Positions 1-6,392 of a stretch of 6,971 nucleotides of DNA are shown here, in pieces; position 1 is the first letter of the stretch, and each line of letters begins with the position of its first letter. The DNA is from JAZLDV01 sp045614925 (GTDB lineage Bacteria; Bacillota_I; Bacilli_A; Erysipelotrichales; Coprobacillaceae). Location of the stretch: positions 1 through 6,971 of the forward strand of contig JAZLDV010000060.1 in assembly GCA_045614925.1 (NCBI GenBank). Reading direction: 5' to 3'. The position numbers and the translations under genes are program-made. Below the pieces are notes generated by a model. That model was not told the origin of the DNA and did not search any database. It saw only the letters and a list, made by a program, of their open reading frames with translations.

Positions 1-2401
1 ATTTGAAATACAGAACTCTTTACCTATGGATATTATAGCACAAGCCATTGAAAATACTAATATAATGGCTGATAGTGTAGAAGAATTAGACTTTGACACT
101 AAAGACAAATATCCTGTTCTTTATGGTGACAAAGATGAAGAAATGCTTTGGAAAACTTTAAAGATAAAATATCAAGAAAAGGTAGAGCGTGGTGAGATAG
201 AAGATAATCCTAAATATTGGGAAAACATAAATGAAGAAATGAGAGTATTTAAGAAAATCAATATGATTGGCTTTATGCTCTTAATGTCTGAAATTATGTC
301 GTGGGCTAGAGATAACAATATAGCCACAGGATTTAGTCGTGGTTCTGTTGGTGGTAGTACAGTAGCCTATATTTCAGATATAACAGATATTGACCCTATT
401 AAGTGGCATACAGTATTTTCACGTTTTGCTAATGAGTATCGTATAGAGGCAGGAGATATTGATACAGATTGGTATGAAGATGATAGACAAAAGGTTTATG
501 ATTACATTATTAATCGTTTTGGCAAAGAGAATACATCATATATCCTTGCCGTAGGTACTCTAAAAAGTAGAGCCGTTATAGATGTTATAGGCAAAGCATT
601 TAGAGTTAAAACTAATGATAATACAGAGTATACATTAGATAAAATAAAACAAATAAAAGACGAATTTGATAAAGATGAACAAAAGACAAAAGAAAAATAT
701 ATAGACCTTTTTTATTATTATGATGGTCTTATAGAATGTATAGTATCACAATCACAACACCCCGCAGGTTTGATAGTTAGTCCTATGACTTTAGCCGATA
801 ATTATGGTATGTTTTATGGTACTGACGGACAACAAATACTGCCTATTGATATGGAAGAATGTCATAGTTTGGGATTAATCAAATTTGACATATTAGGACT
901 TAAATCTGTAGGTGTTATTGATAAATCTTGTAATCTTATAGGAACTCACTTTCCAAGGGCTTATCAAGTAAATTGGAATGATAAAGATGTTTTTGAAGAT
1001 ATAACACAAGATAGTACGGGAATATTTCAGTTTGAATCAGATTTTGCTAAACAATCTGTAAAGAAAATGCACCCTACAAGTATGGACGATTTGTGTTTGT
1101 GTTCTGCCTGTCTTAGACCTAGTGGTGAAAGTTATCGAGAACAAGTTTATCAAAGAGAGTTTAATAAGAACCCAAGTGAACTTATAGATAATCTTTTAGC
1201 AGACAGTTACGGATTTCTTGTATATCAAGAACAGACTATTGCATTTCTACAGGAAGTATGTGGGTTTAGCGGTTCAGAAGCCGATAACATCAGACGTGCA
1301 ATAGGTAAGAAACAAAGAGAAAAGATAGACAAAGCATTACCACAAATACTTGAAGGTTACTGTAATAAATCAGATAAACCAAGAGATATAGCAGAACAAG
1401 AAGCAAAGAAATTTATTCAAGTAATTGAAGATGCAAGTGGATATTCATTTGGTTATAACCACGCTATGAGTTATGCTATGTTGGGTTATCTTATGGGGTA
1501 TTTAAGATACCATTATCCTGTAGAGTTTATCACAAGTTTCCTTAACTGTGCAAAGAATGATGAAGATATAAATAATGGTGCGTTACTTGCACGTAGTAAA
1601 GGAATTAAAATTGAACCGCCTATGTTCCGACATTCTAATAGTGAATATGGGTGTGATGCTGAAAATAACGTGATTTATAAAGGCATAGGTTCAATTAAAA
1701 ACATAGGAACTAATTGCGGTAATAATCTATACACATTAAAAGATAAAATATATTCTAACTTTATTGAACTGTTGTTCGATATATTTACAAACAAACTTGC
1801 ACAGAAAAATGAATTAGAAAAACTTATCAAAATAGATTATTTCAGAGAATTTGGTGATGTTAATTATCTTTTAAACAGTTTTTATATTTTTGTATCATTA
1901 TATAAGCGTAAAACGCTCAAAACGTCCGAATTAGACGATTTTGGAATTACAGTAGAGGATATTAAGCCTTACATTGAAAAAGCCACAGAAAAGACAATTA
2001 GTGGTATTGATATGCCTAATGTAATCCAAGTTATATGTAATAAATTGCCATATGAGCCGATAACTAATATAGAGAGAATATCAAATGAAATGGGTATATT
2101 AGGTTACACAGATAGAATAGATGATACTATACCCGATAATATCTATGTAGTTGGCAATATTGACACTAATAAGTATGGCACAAAGTTCATAACGATATAT
2201 CATCCACACACAGGAGAGTATTATCAAAATAAAGTTAAGCGTAGTGCATACAACTTTAGCCCCTGTGAAAGTGGAGATATAATAAAAGCCGTATTCAACA
2301 CTCAATACAAACGCAAAAAGAATGAACAAGATGAATGGGTTAGTTCTGACGAAACTGAGGAAATACTTAAAAATTACGCCATAATTAAGAAATTTGAATA
2401 A
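1..2401 (+). CDS. dnaE: DNA polymerase III alpha subunit (C-family), 5' end outside window
   Basis: This is the catalytic subunit of a C-family replicative DNA polymerase, synthesising DNA from dNTPs. The frame is open to the left edge, so the Met at base 26 (residue 1 here) is probably internal and the PHP domain lies upstream. The palm has the glycine/serine-rich FSRGSVGGS loop and the acidic motif DIDTDW; D146 and D148, with D288 of KFDILGL, are the expected metal-binding aspartates. Family signatures follow: HPAGLIV (245-251), IFQFES (333-338), VYQEQ (399-403), RRAIGKK (423-429) and FGYNHA (475-480). A helix-hairpin-helix-like KGIGSIKNIG (552-561) and a degenerate OB-like region after about residue 690 complete it. 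Cellular DnaE has about 1,100-1,160 residues; 791 plus a roughly 300-residue PHP region fits. I see no frameshift. The next gene's ribosome binding site starts three bases after the stop. Family is certain; DnaE rather than a phage-specific branch is less so. Confidence 0.95.
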   Translation, partial: FEIQNSLPMDIIAQAIENTNIMADSVEELDFDTKDKYPVLYGDKDEEMLWKTLKIKYQEKVERGEIEDNPKYWENINEEMRVFKKINMIGFMLLMSEIMSWARDNNIATGFSRGSVGGSTVAYISDITDIDPIKWHTVFSRFANEYRIEAGDIDTDWYEDDRQKVYDYIINRFGKENTSYILAVGTLKSRAVIDVIGKAFRVKTNDNTEYTLDKIKQIKDEFDKDEQKTKEKYIDLFYYYDGLIECIVSQSQHPAGLIVSPMTLADNYGMFYGTDGQQILPIDMEECHSLGLIKFDILGLKSVGVIDKSCNLIGTHFPRAYQVNWNDKDVFEDITQDSTGIFQFESDFAKQSVKKMHPTSMDDLCLCSACLRPSGESYREQVYQREFNKNPSELIDNLLADSYGFLVYQEQTIAFLQEVCGFSGSEADNIRRAIGKKQREKIDKALPQILEGYCNKSDKPRDIAEQEAKKFIQVIEDASGYSFGYNHAMSYAMLGYLMGYLRYHYPVEFITSFLNCAKNDEDINNGALLARSKGIKIEPPMFRHSNSEYGCDAENNVIYKGIGSIKNIGTNCGNNLYTLKDKIYSNFIELLFDIFTNKLAQKNELEKLIKIDYFREFGDVNYLLNSFYIFVSLYKRKTLKTSELDDFGITVEDIKPYIEKATEKTISGIDMPNVIQVICNKLPYEPITNIERISNEMGILGYTDRIDDTIPDNIYVVGNIDTNKYGTKFITIYHPHTGEYYQNKVKRSAYNFSPCESGDIIKAVFNTQYKRKKNEQDEWVSSDETEEILKNYAIIKKFE

Positions 2402-2403
2402 TT

Positions 2404-2409
2404 AAGGAG
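2404..2409 (+). promoter_or_regulatory. Ribosome binding site of CAP-domain gene
   Basis: AAGGAG lies 7 bases before the ATG at 2417 and just after the polymerase stop. It supports the 2417 start over the internal Met at residue 7, which has no comparable site. Confidence 0.8.
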
Positions 2410-2416
2410 AAAAAGT

Positions 2417-2986
2417 ATGAAAGATGTATTTAAAATGCGTATCTATTCAATTACTATGATTCTAGGTATAGCAGTAGTAATACTTGTATCGTGTATTTCC
2501 TTTGTAAGTTGCGGAGGAATTGACGACACAAGCGCAATAAGGTCAAGTGCAGATATTAGAGCAGAACAATATCATTATCTTGATGATGAGGCAATAGCCT
2601 TATCCGATTCTATGACCGATACAGGTCTTAGAGCAGTAGCCTATGAAGCGTTTAACGAAGTTAACGATATTAGAGCAGAAGCGGGTGTTGATGAACTTAA
2701 ATGGGATAAAAACCTTGAAACTGTAGCAGACGTAAGAGCCAAGGAATGTTCTGAGAAATTTTCTCATACAAGACCGAATGGTTCTCAATGGTATACTGTT
2801 AACAGTAAAATTCAAGGTGGAGAAAATCTTGCGTTTGGTTTTGATAACGCAGAAGATTGTGTAGAAGCGTGGATGGATAGCCCTACACATAGAGATAATA
2901 TCCTATATGATGAGTTTGAAAAAGTTGCTATATCCATCTATGAAGAAGATGGCACTTATTATTGGAGTCAAGAATACGGTTATTAA
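2417..2986 (+). CDS. CAP-domain (SCP/PR1-like) exported protein, probable lipoprotein
   Basis: The 189-residue protein starts with a short charged segment and a hydrophobic stretch (about 9-31). Two lipobox-like cysteines follow: LVSC ending at C26, which fits the consensus, and FVSC ending at C32, which has an atypical Phe. It is therefore probably exported and lipid-anchored, or held by an uncleaved membrane helix. After a polar linker, residues about 75-189 form a CAP domain like bacterial YkwD-type proteins. It carries the conserved cleft residues H117 (SHTRPNG), E136 (GENLAFG) and H158 (SPTHRDNIL), plus the C-terminal YWSQEYG strand. CAP proteins act outside the cell, but the bacterial members mostly lack a defined biochemical role. 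The gene is 15 bases downstream of the polymerase and probably co-transcribed with it. It has no evident replication function; an envelope or superinfection-exclusion role is conceivable but only inferred. Fold assignment is strong, function unknown. Confidence 0.9.
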   Translation: MKDVFKMRIYSITMILGIAVVILVSCISFVSCGGIDDTSAIRSSADIRAEQYHYLDDEAIALSDSMTDTGLRAVAYEAFNEVNDIRAEAGVDELKWDKNLETVADVRAKECSEKFSHTRPNGSQWYTVNSKIQGGENLAFGFDNAEDCVEAWMDSPTHRDNILYDEFEKVAISIYEEDGTYYWSQEYGY

Positions 2987-3005
2987 AATAATTTCATAAA
3001 AGCAC

Positions 3006-3034
3006 TTGACATTTCGCTCCTTATCTGATATAAT
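3006..3034 (+). promoter_or_regulatory. Consensus SigA/sigma-70 promoter upstream of the helicase gene
   Basis: A perfect -35 TTGACA (3006-3011) and perfect -10 TATAAT (3029-3034) are separated by the ideal 17 bases. TG at 3026-3027 makes an extended -10. The start point is predicted near 3040-3042, giving a leader of only about 23 bases before the ATG at 3064. It should drive the helicase and the tightly spaced genes after it, through to nrdD. Such a close match implies strong use of host RNA polymerase unless repressed. The overlapping inverted repeat suggests it is regulated. Confidence 0.9.
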
Positions 3035-3057
3035 AGATACAGAAAGATAAGGAGCGA
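3014..3057 (+). promoter_or_regulatory. Perfect 13-bp inverted repeat spanning the promoter and ribosome binding site
   Basis: TCGCTCCTTATCT (3014-3026) is exactly reverse-complementary to AGATAAGGAGCGA (3045-3057), with an 18-base loop (3027-3044). The left arm lies in the -35/-10 spacer, the loop contains the -10 box and predicted start point, and the right arm contains the Shine-Dalgarno AAGGAG (3049-3054). RNA reading through from upstream could form a hairpin hiding that site, while RNA from the local promoter would lack the left arm. Alternatively, the arms are DNA half-sites for a repressor: their centres are 31 bp apart, close to three helical turns. A shorter overlapping pair, TATCT (3022-3026) with AGATA (3035-3039), could compete with the long stem. 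The repeat is certain; its role is inferred. Confidence 0.8.
3049..3054 (+). promoter_or_regulatory. Ribosome binding site of helicase gene, inside hairpin arm
   Basis: AAGGAG lies 9 bases before the ATG at 3064 and is wholly inside the right arm of the inverted repeat. Its exact complement CTCCTT is at 3017-3022, so it can be sequestered only in transcripts that begin upstream of the left arm. Confidence 0.85.
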
Positions 3058-3063
3058 TTTATT

Positions 3064-5307
3064 ATGTCTATTAAATTAAAAGCAAGATGTTTAAGGTGTA
3101 ATTTTAAGAATGGTGATTTTAGAATATTTTCTTGGTCACCTATTACTAATATTGAATCACTTAAACTTTCACCTTATATGACATTTTCAAGTAAGGGAGA
3201 AGATAGTTATATCGTAGAAAACAAGGAGTATGAATTAGAGGTTGAGGAAATATCTTGTGACCCTAAGTATGGTTCTTGTGTAAGAATTATAAGCGTTCCG
3301 TCAATGATGTCGATTGATTTTAAGACACTCACAAGACAGGAATCATTTGAAATTCTTATGGATTGCACGTCAAGTGAAAAAATTGCTAATAATATTCTTG
3401 AAGCATATCCTAATTTCATTGAAAAAATCCTTACAGAAGGACAGGAGAGTATTGATTTATCTCTTATCCACGGAGTAGGTTCTGCATATCTTAATTCTTA
3501 TACACGTAATCTTACGGAAAAGTATAAGTATTATGGAATGTTACAAAGATTTAAGGATTATGAGATTAACATAACTGATATTAAACAGTTAATTTCTGAG
3601 TATGTTGATGAAAATGGCATAGATACGGCACTTAATGAAAATCCTTATAAGGTATTAATTTCTATCCTAAAGAGGTCGTTTGAAAATGCCGATAAACTTA
3701 TTATGTCTGTTCGACCCGAATTGGCTCATAGTGAACTCAGATGTGCATATTTGATTCTGAGTGTTCTTGAACAAAGTGAGAATGATGGTGACACCTATAC
3801 AGACGCTAATGATTTATATTTCTATATCTTAAATGAATATCCTATTGCAAAGGAACTTGAAGATTTAATAGTTCCTGTTGTTCAGACTAGCGAATTATTT
3901 TATTACGAAGAAGAAACACATAGGGTGGCTATTGCAACTACATATAATGGTGAATGTATGATAGCCGACCTTGTAAGAGAAAAGACAAGTAATCCCCACA
4001 AACTTAATATAGATTGGACTAAATATACTGTTGTAGATGGTTTTGAAATGACCGAAGAACAGAGTAGTCTGCTTAGTAACGTATGTGAATATGATATTGC
4101 TATCCTTAGTGGTAAAGCAGGTTCGGGTAAAACCTCATCGGTTAAGGCTCTTATTAAACTTATGGAAGATAATGGGCTTTCATATTCCTTACTTGCACCC
4201 ACAGGAGCGGCGGCTTTAAGACTTGCAAATCAGACAGGTCGTAAGGCTAGTACGATTCACAGAAAGTGTCTTAAAGACGGAGAAATTAATTCTGATATTA
4301 TCATTATAGATGAAATGTCAATGGTAGGATTAGACGTATTTATAATGATGTTAAAATGTATAACCAATGAAAGAGCAAAGTTTGTTCTTTGTGGTGATAT
4401 GTACCAATTACCAAGTATTTCAAAAGGTTGTGTATTTAGCGACCTTATTGAAAGTGGTAAAGTTCCTACCGCAGAACTTACAAAAGTTTTCAGATATGAT
4501 ACAAGCGGTGGTGCATTTGTTGGTGAGAATGTAAGACAGGGTAAACAGTTCTTTGATAGTGATAGATGTAAGGTTAACGGGAATGTACTTACAATCTCAA
4601 ATAATTACAAGTTTATTGAAACAAATGAAATTTTTGAAGAAATAATAAAGGAATATGAACACTTATGCGGAATATATAAAGTAGAGGATATTATTATTCT
4701 CTCACCCTATAATGTAGGTGATTGTGGTACATTTAGGCTTAATGAATATATTGAGAATGAATATAACCCGCCTGTACCCAACAGTTTATCACTTTCGTAT
4801 AAGAAAAATGGGGTCAATATAGTATTCAGAAAGAATAGCCGTGTTGTCAATACCAAGAATGATTATAAGGCTATGCCTTTAGAATCTTGGGAAATGATTA
4901 ACAATTCTGATGGTATTCTTACGGAAGATGATGTACCTTTAACACAATTATTTAACGGACAAATAGGGGTTGTCCGTGATGTACAGGAAAAGTATTTAGT
5001 TTGTCAGTTTGATGAAGAACTCATAGTTATTCCCAAGGCTAAATTAGATACTCTTTTACTTGCAAGAGCAATATCAACACATAGAAGTCAAGGTGGTGAG
5101 TGGAAAGCCGTAATAAACGTAGTAAGTGAACAACATCAGAGATTATTAAGTAAACAGTTACTTTATGTATCTGATACAAGAGCAAAAGAAAAACATTGTG
5201 ATATAGGAAGTCAAAAAGCATTTAATAATAGTTTGTTAATTGATGTAGTTGATAAGAGAAATACTTTCTTAAAAGAATTACTAGAAAAGGGGAATGTGAA
5301 TGATTAA
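3064..5307 (+). CDS. RecD2-like SF1B DNA helicase
   Basis: The 747-residue protein is an ATP-driven helicase of the RecD/Pif1 side of superfamily 1, expected to unwind DNA 5' to 3' in phage replication or recombination. The N-terminal third resembles the RecD2 pattern: a helix-hairpin-helix-like HGVGSAYL (136-143), then ENPYKVL (192-198) and SFENADKL (205-212). The motor has Walker A GKAGSGKT (350-357), motif Ia APTGAAALRL, Walker B DEMSM (416-420), motif III GDMYQLPS (444-451), motif IV-like LTKVFRY, then STHRSQGGEW (671-680) and LLYVSDTRAK (699-708). R706 sits at the usual arginine position of motif VI. All catalytic motifs are intact and the length is close to cellular RecD2. No RecB or RecC partner is visible. 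It starts the operon behind the 3006 promoter, and its last 8 bases overlap the hydrolase gene. SF1B helicase is certain; RecD2 rather than another RecD-like branch is likely. Confidence 0.93.
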   Translation: MSIKLKARCLRCNFKNGDFRIFSWSPITNIESLKLSPYMTFSSKGEDSYIVENKEYELEVEEISCDPKYGSCVRIISVPSMMSIDFKTLTRQESFEILMDCTSSEKIANNILEAYPNFIEKILTEGQESIDLSLIHGVGSAYLNSYTRNLTEKYKYYGMLQRFKDYEINITDIKQLISEYVDENGIDTALNENPYKVLISILKRSFENADKLIMSVRPELAHSELRCAYLILSVLEQSENDGDTYTDANDLYFYILNEYPIAKELEDLIVPVVQTSELFYYEEETHRVAIATTYNGECMIADLVREKTSNPHKLNIDWTKYTVVDGFEMTEEQSSLLSNVCEYDIAILSGKAGSGKTSSVKALIKLMEDNGLSYSLLAPTGAAALRLANQTGRKASTIHRKCLKDGEINSDIIIIDEMSMVGLDVFIMMLKCITNERAKFVLCGDMYQLPSISKGCVFSDLIESGKVPTAELTKVFRYDTSGGAFVGENVRQGKQFFDSDRCKVNGNVLTISNNYKFIETNEIFEEIIKEYEHLCGIYKVEDIIILSPYNVGDCGTFRLNEYIENEYNPPVPNSLSLSYKKNGVNIVFRKNSRVVNTKNDYKAMPLESWEMINNSDGILTEDDVPLTQLFNGQIGVVRDVQEKYLVCQFDEELIVIPKAKLDTLLLARAISTHRSQGGEWKAVINVVSEQHQRLLSKQLLYVSDTRAKEKHCDIGSQKAFNNSLLIDVVDKRNTFLKELLEKGNVND

Positions 5308-5746
5308 GAAAATTATTATTGTAGCACTTTTACTTGTAACTTTTACTACCACAACTGTTAAAGCAGAAGAAACACCCGTTAACAGGTGGAACATACAACT
5401 TACGGCTGATGAAATTGAACTTGTTTCACGTATTGTACAATTAGAATGTGGACACGATATTAGAGAAAGTAAATATGCCACTATCGAAACAATATTCAAT
5501 CGTATATTTGACCCAAGATATCCGAATACTGTAGAAGAAGTTCTTTCACAAAAAGGACAATTCAGCACTTGGAAAAACAGAAATATTAAAAAGGCAACAC
5601 CTACAACTGATACTTATGAATGTGTCGCTATGGTATTAAATGGTCAAACTAATGTTTTAGAATATGATAGATTAAAGTTTAATAACAAACCTATTGGTCA
5701 GAACCCTATTAAAATAGGCGCACAATATTATGGGAGTCAGAAATGA
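5300..5746 (+). CDS. SleB-like cell-wall hydrolase, secreted
   Basis: The 148-residue protein has a clear signal peptide: positive IKK, a hydrophobic core (about 5-16), and likely cleavage after VKA at residue 22. The mature part is one SleB-type (Hydrolase_2) domain: LTADEIELVSRIVQLE, then IETIFNRIFDPRYPNTVEEV, then KGQFSTW, ending in IKIGAQYYG. E49 sits where the family's catalytic glutamate is expected. SleB enzymes cleave peptidoglycan glycan strands as lytic transglycosylases and are best known from spore-cortex degradation. There is no separate wall-binding domain. The start is supported by AAAGGGGAA (5286-5294) and a codon overlap with the helicase end, suggesting coupled translation. 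The signal peptide sends it outside the membrane, so it could locally remodel or degrade the wall. A role in lysis is possible, but no holin is visible and the setting is replication genes. Family confident, biological role open. Confidence 0.88.
   Translation: MIKKIIIVALLLVTFTTTTVKAEETPVNRWNIQLTADEIELVSRIVQLECGHDIRESKYATIETIFNRIFDPRYPNTVEEVLSQKGQFSTWKNRNIKKATPTTDTYECVAMVLNGQTNVLEYDRLKFNNKPIGQNPIKIGAQYYGSQK
5732..5736 (+). promoter_or_regulatory. Ribosome binding site of four-cysteine protein gene
   Basis: GGGAG lies 6 bases before the ATG at 5743 and inside the end of the hydrolase gene. It supports this start together with the ATGA stop/start overlap. Confidence 0.7.
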
Positions 5747-5976
5747 AAGATTTAAATTGTATATTCTGTAAATATTTTAATGACAAAAAGGGTTGTGAGC
5801 AAATAATGATTTTATCTATGTATGGTAAAACTGTTTGGCATTGTCCTACAATAACTAATTATTATTATGGAAAAATGATTTATCATTTTCCATTTAATAT
5901 AATCTTTAAAATACAAAGATTCATTTGGGAAAAACGTGCTGATAAAGAATATAATGAGAAAGGAGGTAATCTATGA
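5743..5976 (+). CDS. Small four-cysteine protein of unknown function
   Basis: I do not recognise this 77-residue protein. It has C6 and C9 (CIFC), C18 (KKGC) and C34 in a WHCP motif, a spacing that could bind one zinc ion or an iron-sulfur cluster; H33 is another possible ligand. The second half is aromatic, with NYYYGK (40-45) and HFPFNIIF (48-55), then a charged tail rich in Lys and Glu. The middle is mildly hydrophobic but not a convincing membrane helix, and there is no signal peptide, so a cytoplasmic location is likely. The start codon overlaps the hydrolase stop as ATGA, and its last codons contain the strong ribosome binding site of the next gene. The compact overlaps indicate a real gene in the operon. 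Binding of nucleic acid or a partner protein would be a guess. Confidence 0.8.
   Translation: MKDLNCIFCKYFNDKKGCEQIMILSMYGKTVWHCPTITNYYYGKMIYHFPFNIIFKIQRFIWEKRADKEYNEKGGNL
5961..5967 (+). promoter_or_regulatory. Strong ribosome binding site deciding the start of the acidic protein
   Basis: AGGAGGT lies inside the end of the preceding gene. Two ATGs follow. The one at 5973 is 5 bases away but reads Met-Lys-stop; the one at 5978 is 10 bases away and opens a 67-residue frame. The farther ATG is therefore the productive start. A GTG at 5936 in the same frame has no such site and would sit deep in the preceding gene. Confidence 0.8.
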
Positions 5977-5977
5977 A

Positions 5978-6181
5978 ATGACGCTTAAAGATTTTATAAG
6001 GGATAATCCTACACGAAAACTTATATTGTTATGGTTTGAAAATGAAAATGATGAAGAACCGCATACCGATTATAATTATCCCAACCAATTTACAGACCAA
6101 GCAAAGTCAATGATGGATATGGAAGTTATGGAAACTCAAACATTTGATGAAGAAGATTGGATTGAAGTATGGCTAAAATAA
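5978..6181 (+). CDS. Small acidic protein of unknown function
   Basis: This 67-residue protein is not one I recognise. It begins MTLKDFIRDNP, has a hydrophobic strand-like segment (KLILLWF, 14-20), then a strongly acidic, aromatic middle and an acidic end, DEEDWIEVWLK. The many Asp and Glu residues predict a low isoelectric point; there is no signal peptide, membrane segment or cysteine. The start at 5978 is chosen because of the AGGAGGT upstream and because only one base separates it from the previous stop. Its last 13 bases overlap the redoxin gene, which has almost no ribosome binding site of its own, so translation of this gene probably feeds the next. Small acidic phage proteins sometimes mimic DNA or bind host proteins, but nothing here shows that. 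Confidence 0.75.
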   Translation: MTLKDFIRDNPTRKLILLWFENENDEEPHTDYNYPNQFTDQAKSMMDMEVMETQTFDEEDWIEVWLK

Positions 6182-6372
6182 TATTATATTCAACAAATTG
6201 TCCAAAATGTAATGTTCTTGAAAAGAAATTACAAAGTAAAAATATTGATTTTGAAATATGTAACGATGTAGACCTTATGTTGTCAAAAGGAATACAACAA
6301 GCCCCTTATCTTGAAGTAGACAATGAATTAATGGATTTTTCTAAAGCAGTTAAGTGGGTAAACGAAAAATAA
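6169..6372 (+). CDS. nrdH: Glutaredoxin/NrdH-like redoxin
   Basis: The 67-residue protein has a minimal thioredoxin fold: a first strand (KIILYS), the redox motif CPKC (C11 and C14), a helix, the strand DFEICN, then QAPYLEV with the probable cis-proline P46, and a final helix with FSKAVKWV. There is an extra cysteine at C31. It is shorter than many NrdH proteins but holds the essential parts. These proteins carry electrons to reduce the active-site disulfide of ribonucleotide reductase or other targets. It lies 20 bases upstream of nrdD, supporting reductase as the partner. The first 13 bases overlap the acidic-protein gene, and only weak purine stretches precede the ATG, so translation is likely coupled. 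Redoxin is near certain; NrdH function is inferred from position, and a generic glutaredoxin is the alternative. Confidence 0.88.
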   Translation: MAKIILYSTNCPKCNVLEKKLQSKNIDFEICNDVDLMLSKGIQQAPYLEVDNELMDFSKAVKWVNEK

Positions 6373-6377
6373 CGATT

Positions 6378-6382
6378 AGGAG
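6378..6382 (+). promoter_or_regulatory. Ribosome binding site of nrdD
   Basis: AGGAG lies 10 bases before the ATG at 6393. An in-frame TAA directly abuts the ATG at 6390-6392, so the protein cannot start further upstream. Confidence 0.8.
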
Positions 6383-6392
6383 CAAACTTTAA

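Noticed and set aside
26..28. ATG at 26 as the true start of the polymerase
   Set aside because: The frame continues open to the window edge with polymerase-like sequence, no ribosome binding site precedes it, and the PHP domain would be missing.
1905..1917. Small stem AGCGT-AAA-ACGCT inside the polymerase gene
   Set aside because: Only five base pairs, inside coding sequence, with no U-run after it, so not a terminator.
2794..2807. Perfect 14-base palindrome TACTGTTAACAGTA in the CAP gene
   Set aside because: It encodes ordinary CAP-domain residues, and a palindrome of this length is expected about once by chance in two such windows. No promoter is near.
2987..3005. Possible terminator after the CAP gene
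   Set aside because: No GC-rich stem followed by a T-run is present, only AT-rich sequence. The nearby inverted repeat overlaps the promoter and has an 18-base loop followed by GATTTATT, a poor match to an intrinsic terminator.
2099..5568. Several reverse-strand open frames of 60 to 99 codons
   Set aside because: All lie opposite well-supported genes, show no recognisable domain, and their hydrophobic or Ser/Leu-rich translations are typical antisense shadows.
5925..5955. TATAAT at 5950 with a weak TTGGGA upstream
   Set aside because: The spacer is 19 bases, the -35 is poor, and the start point would fall within the ribosome binding site. TATAAT strings are common in AT-rich DNA; similar ones at 61 and 3943 also lack a -35.
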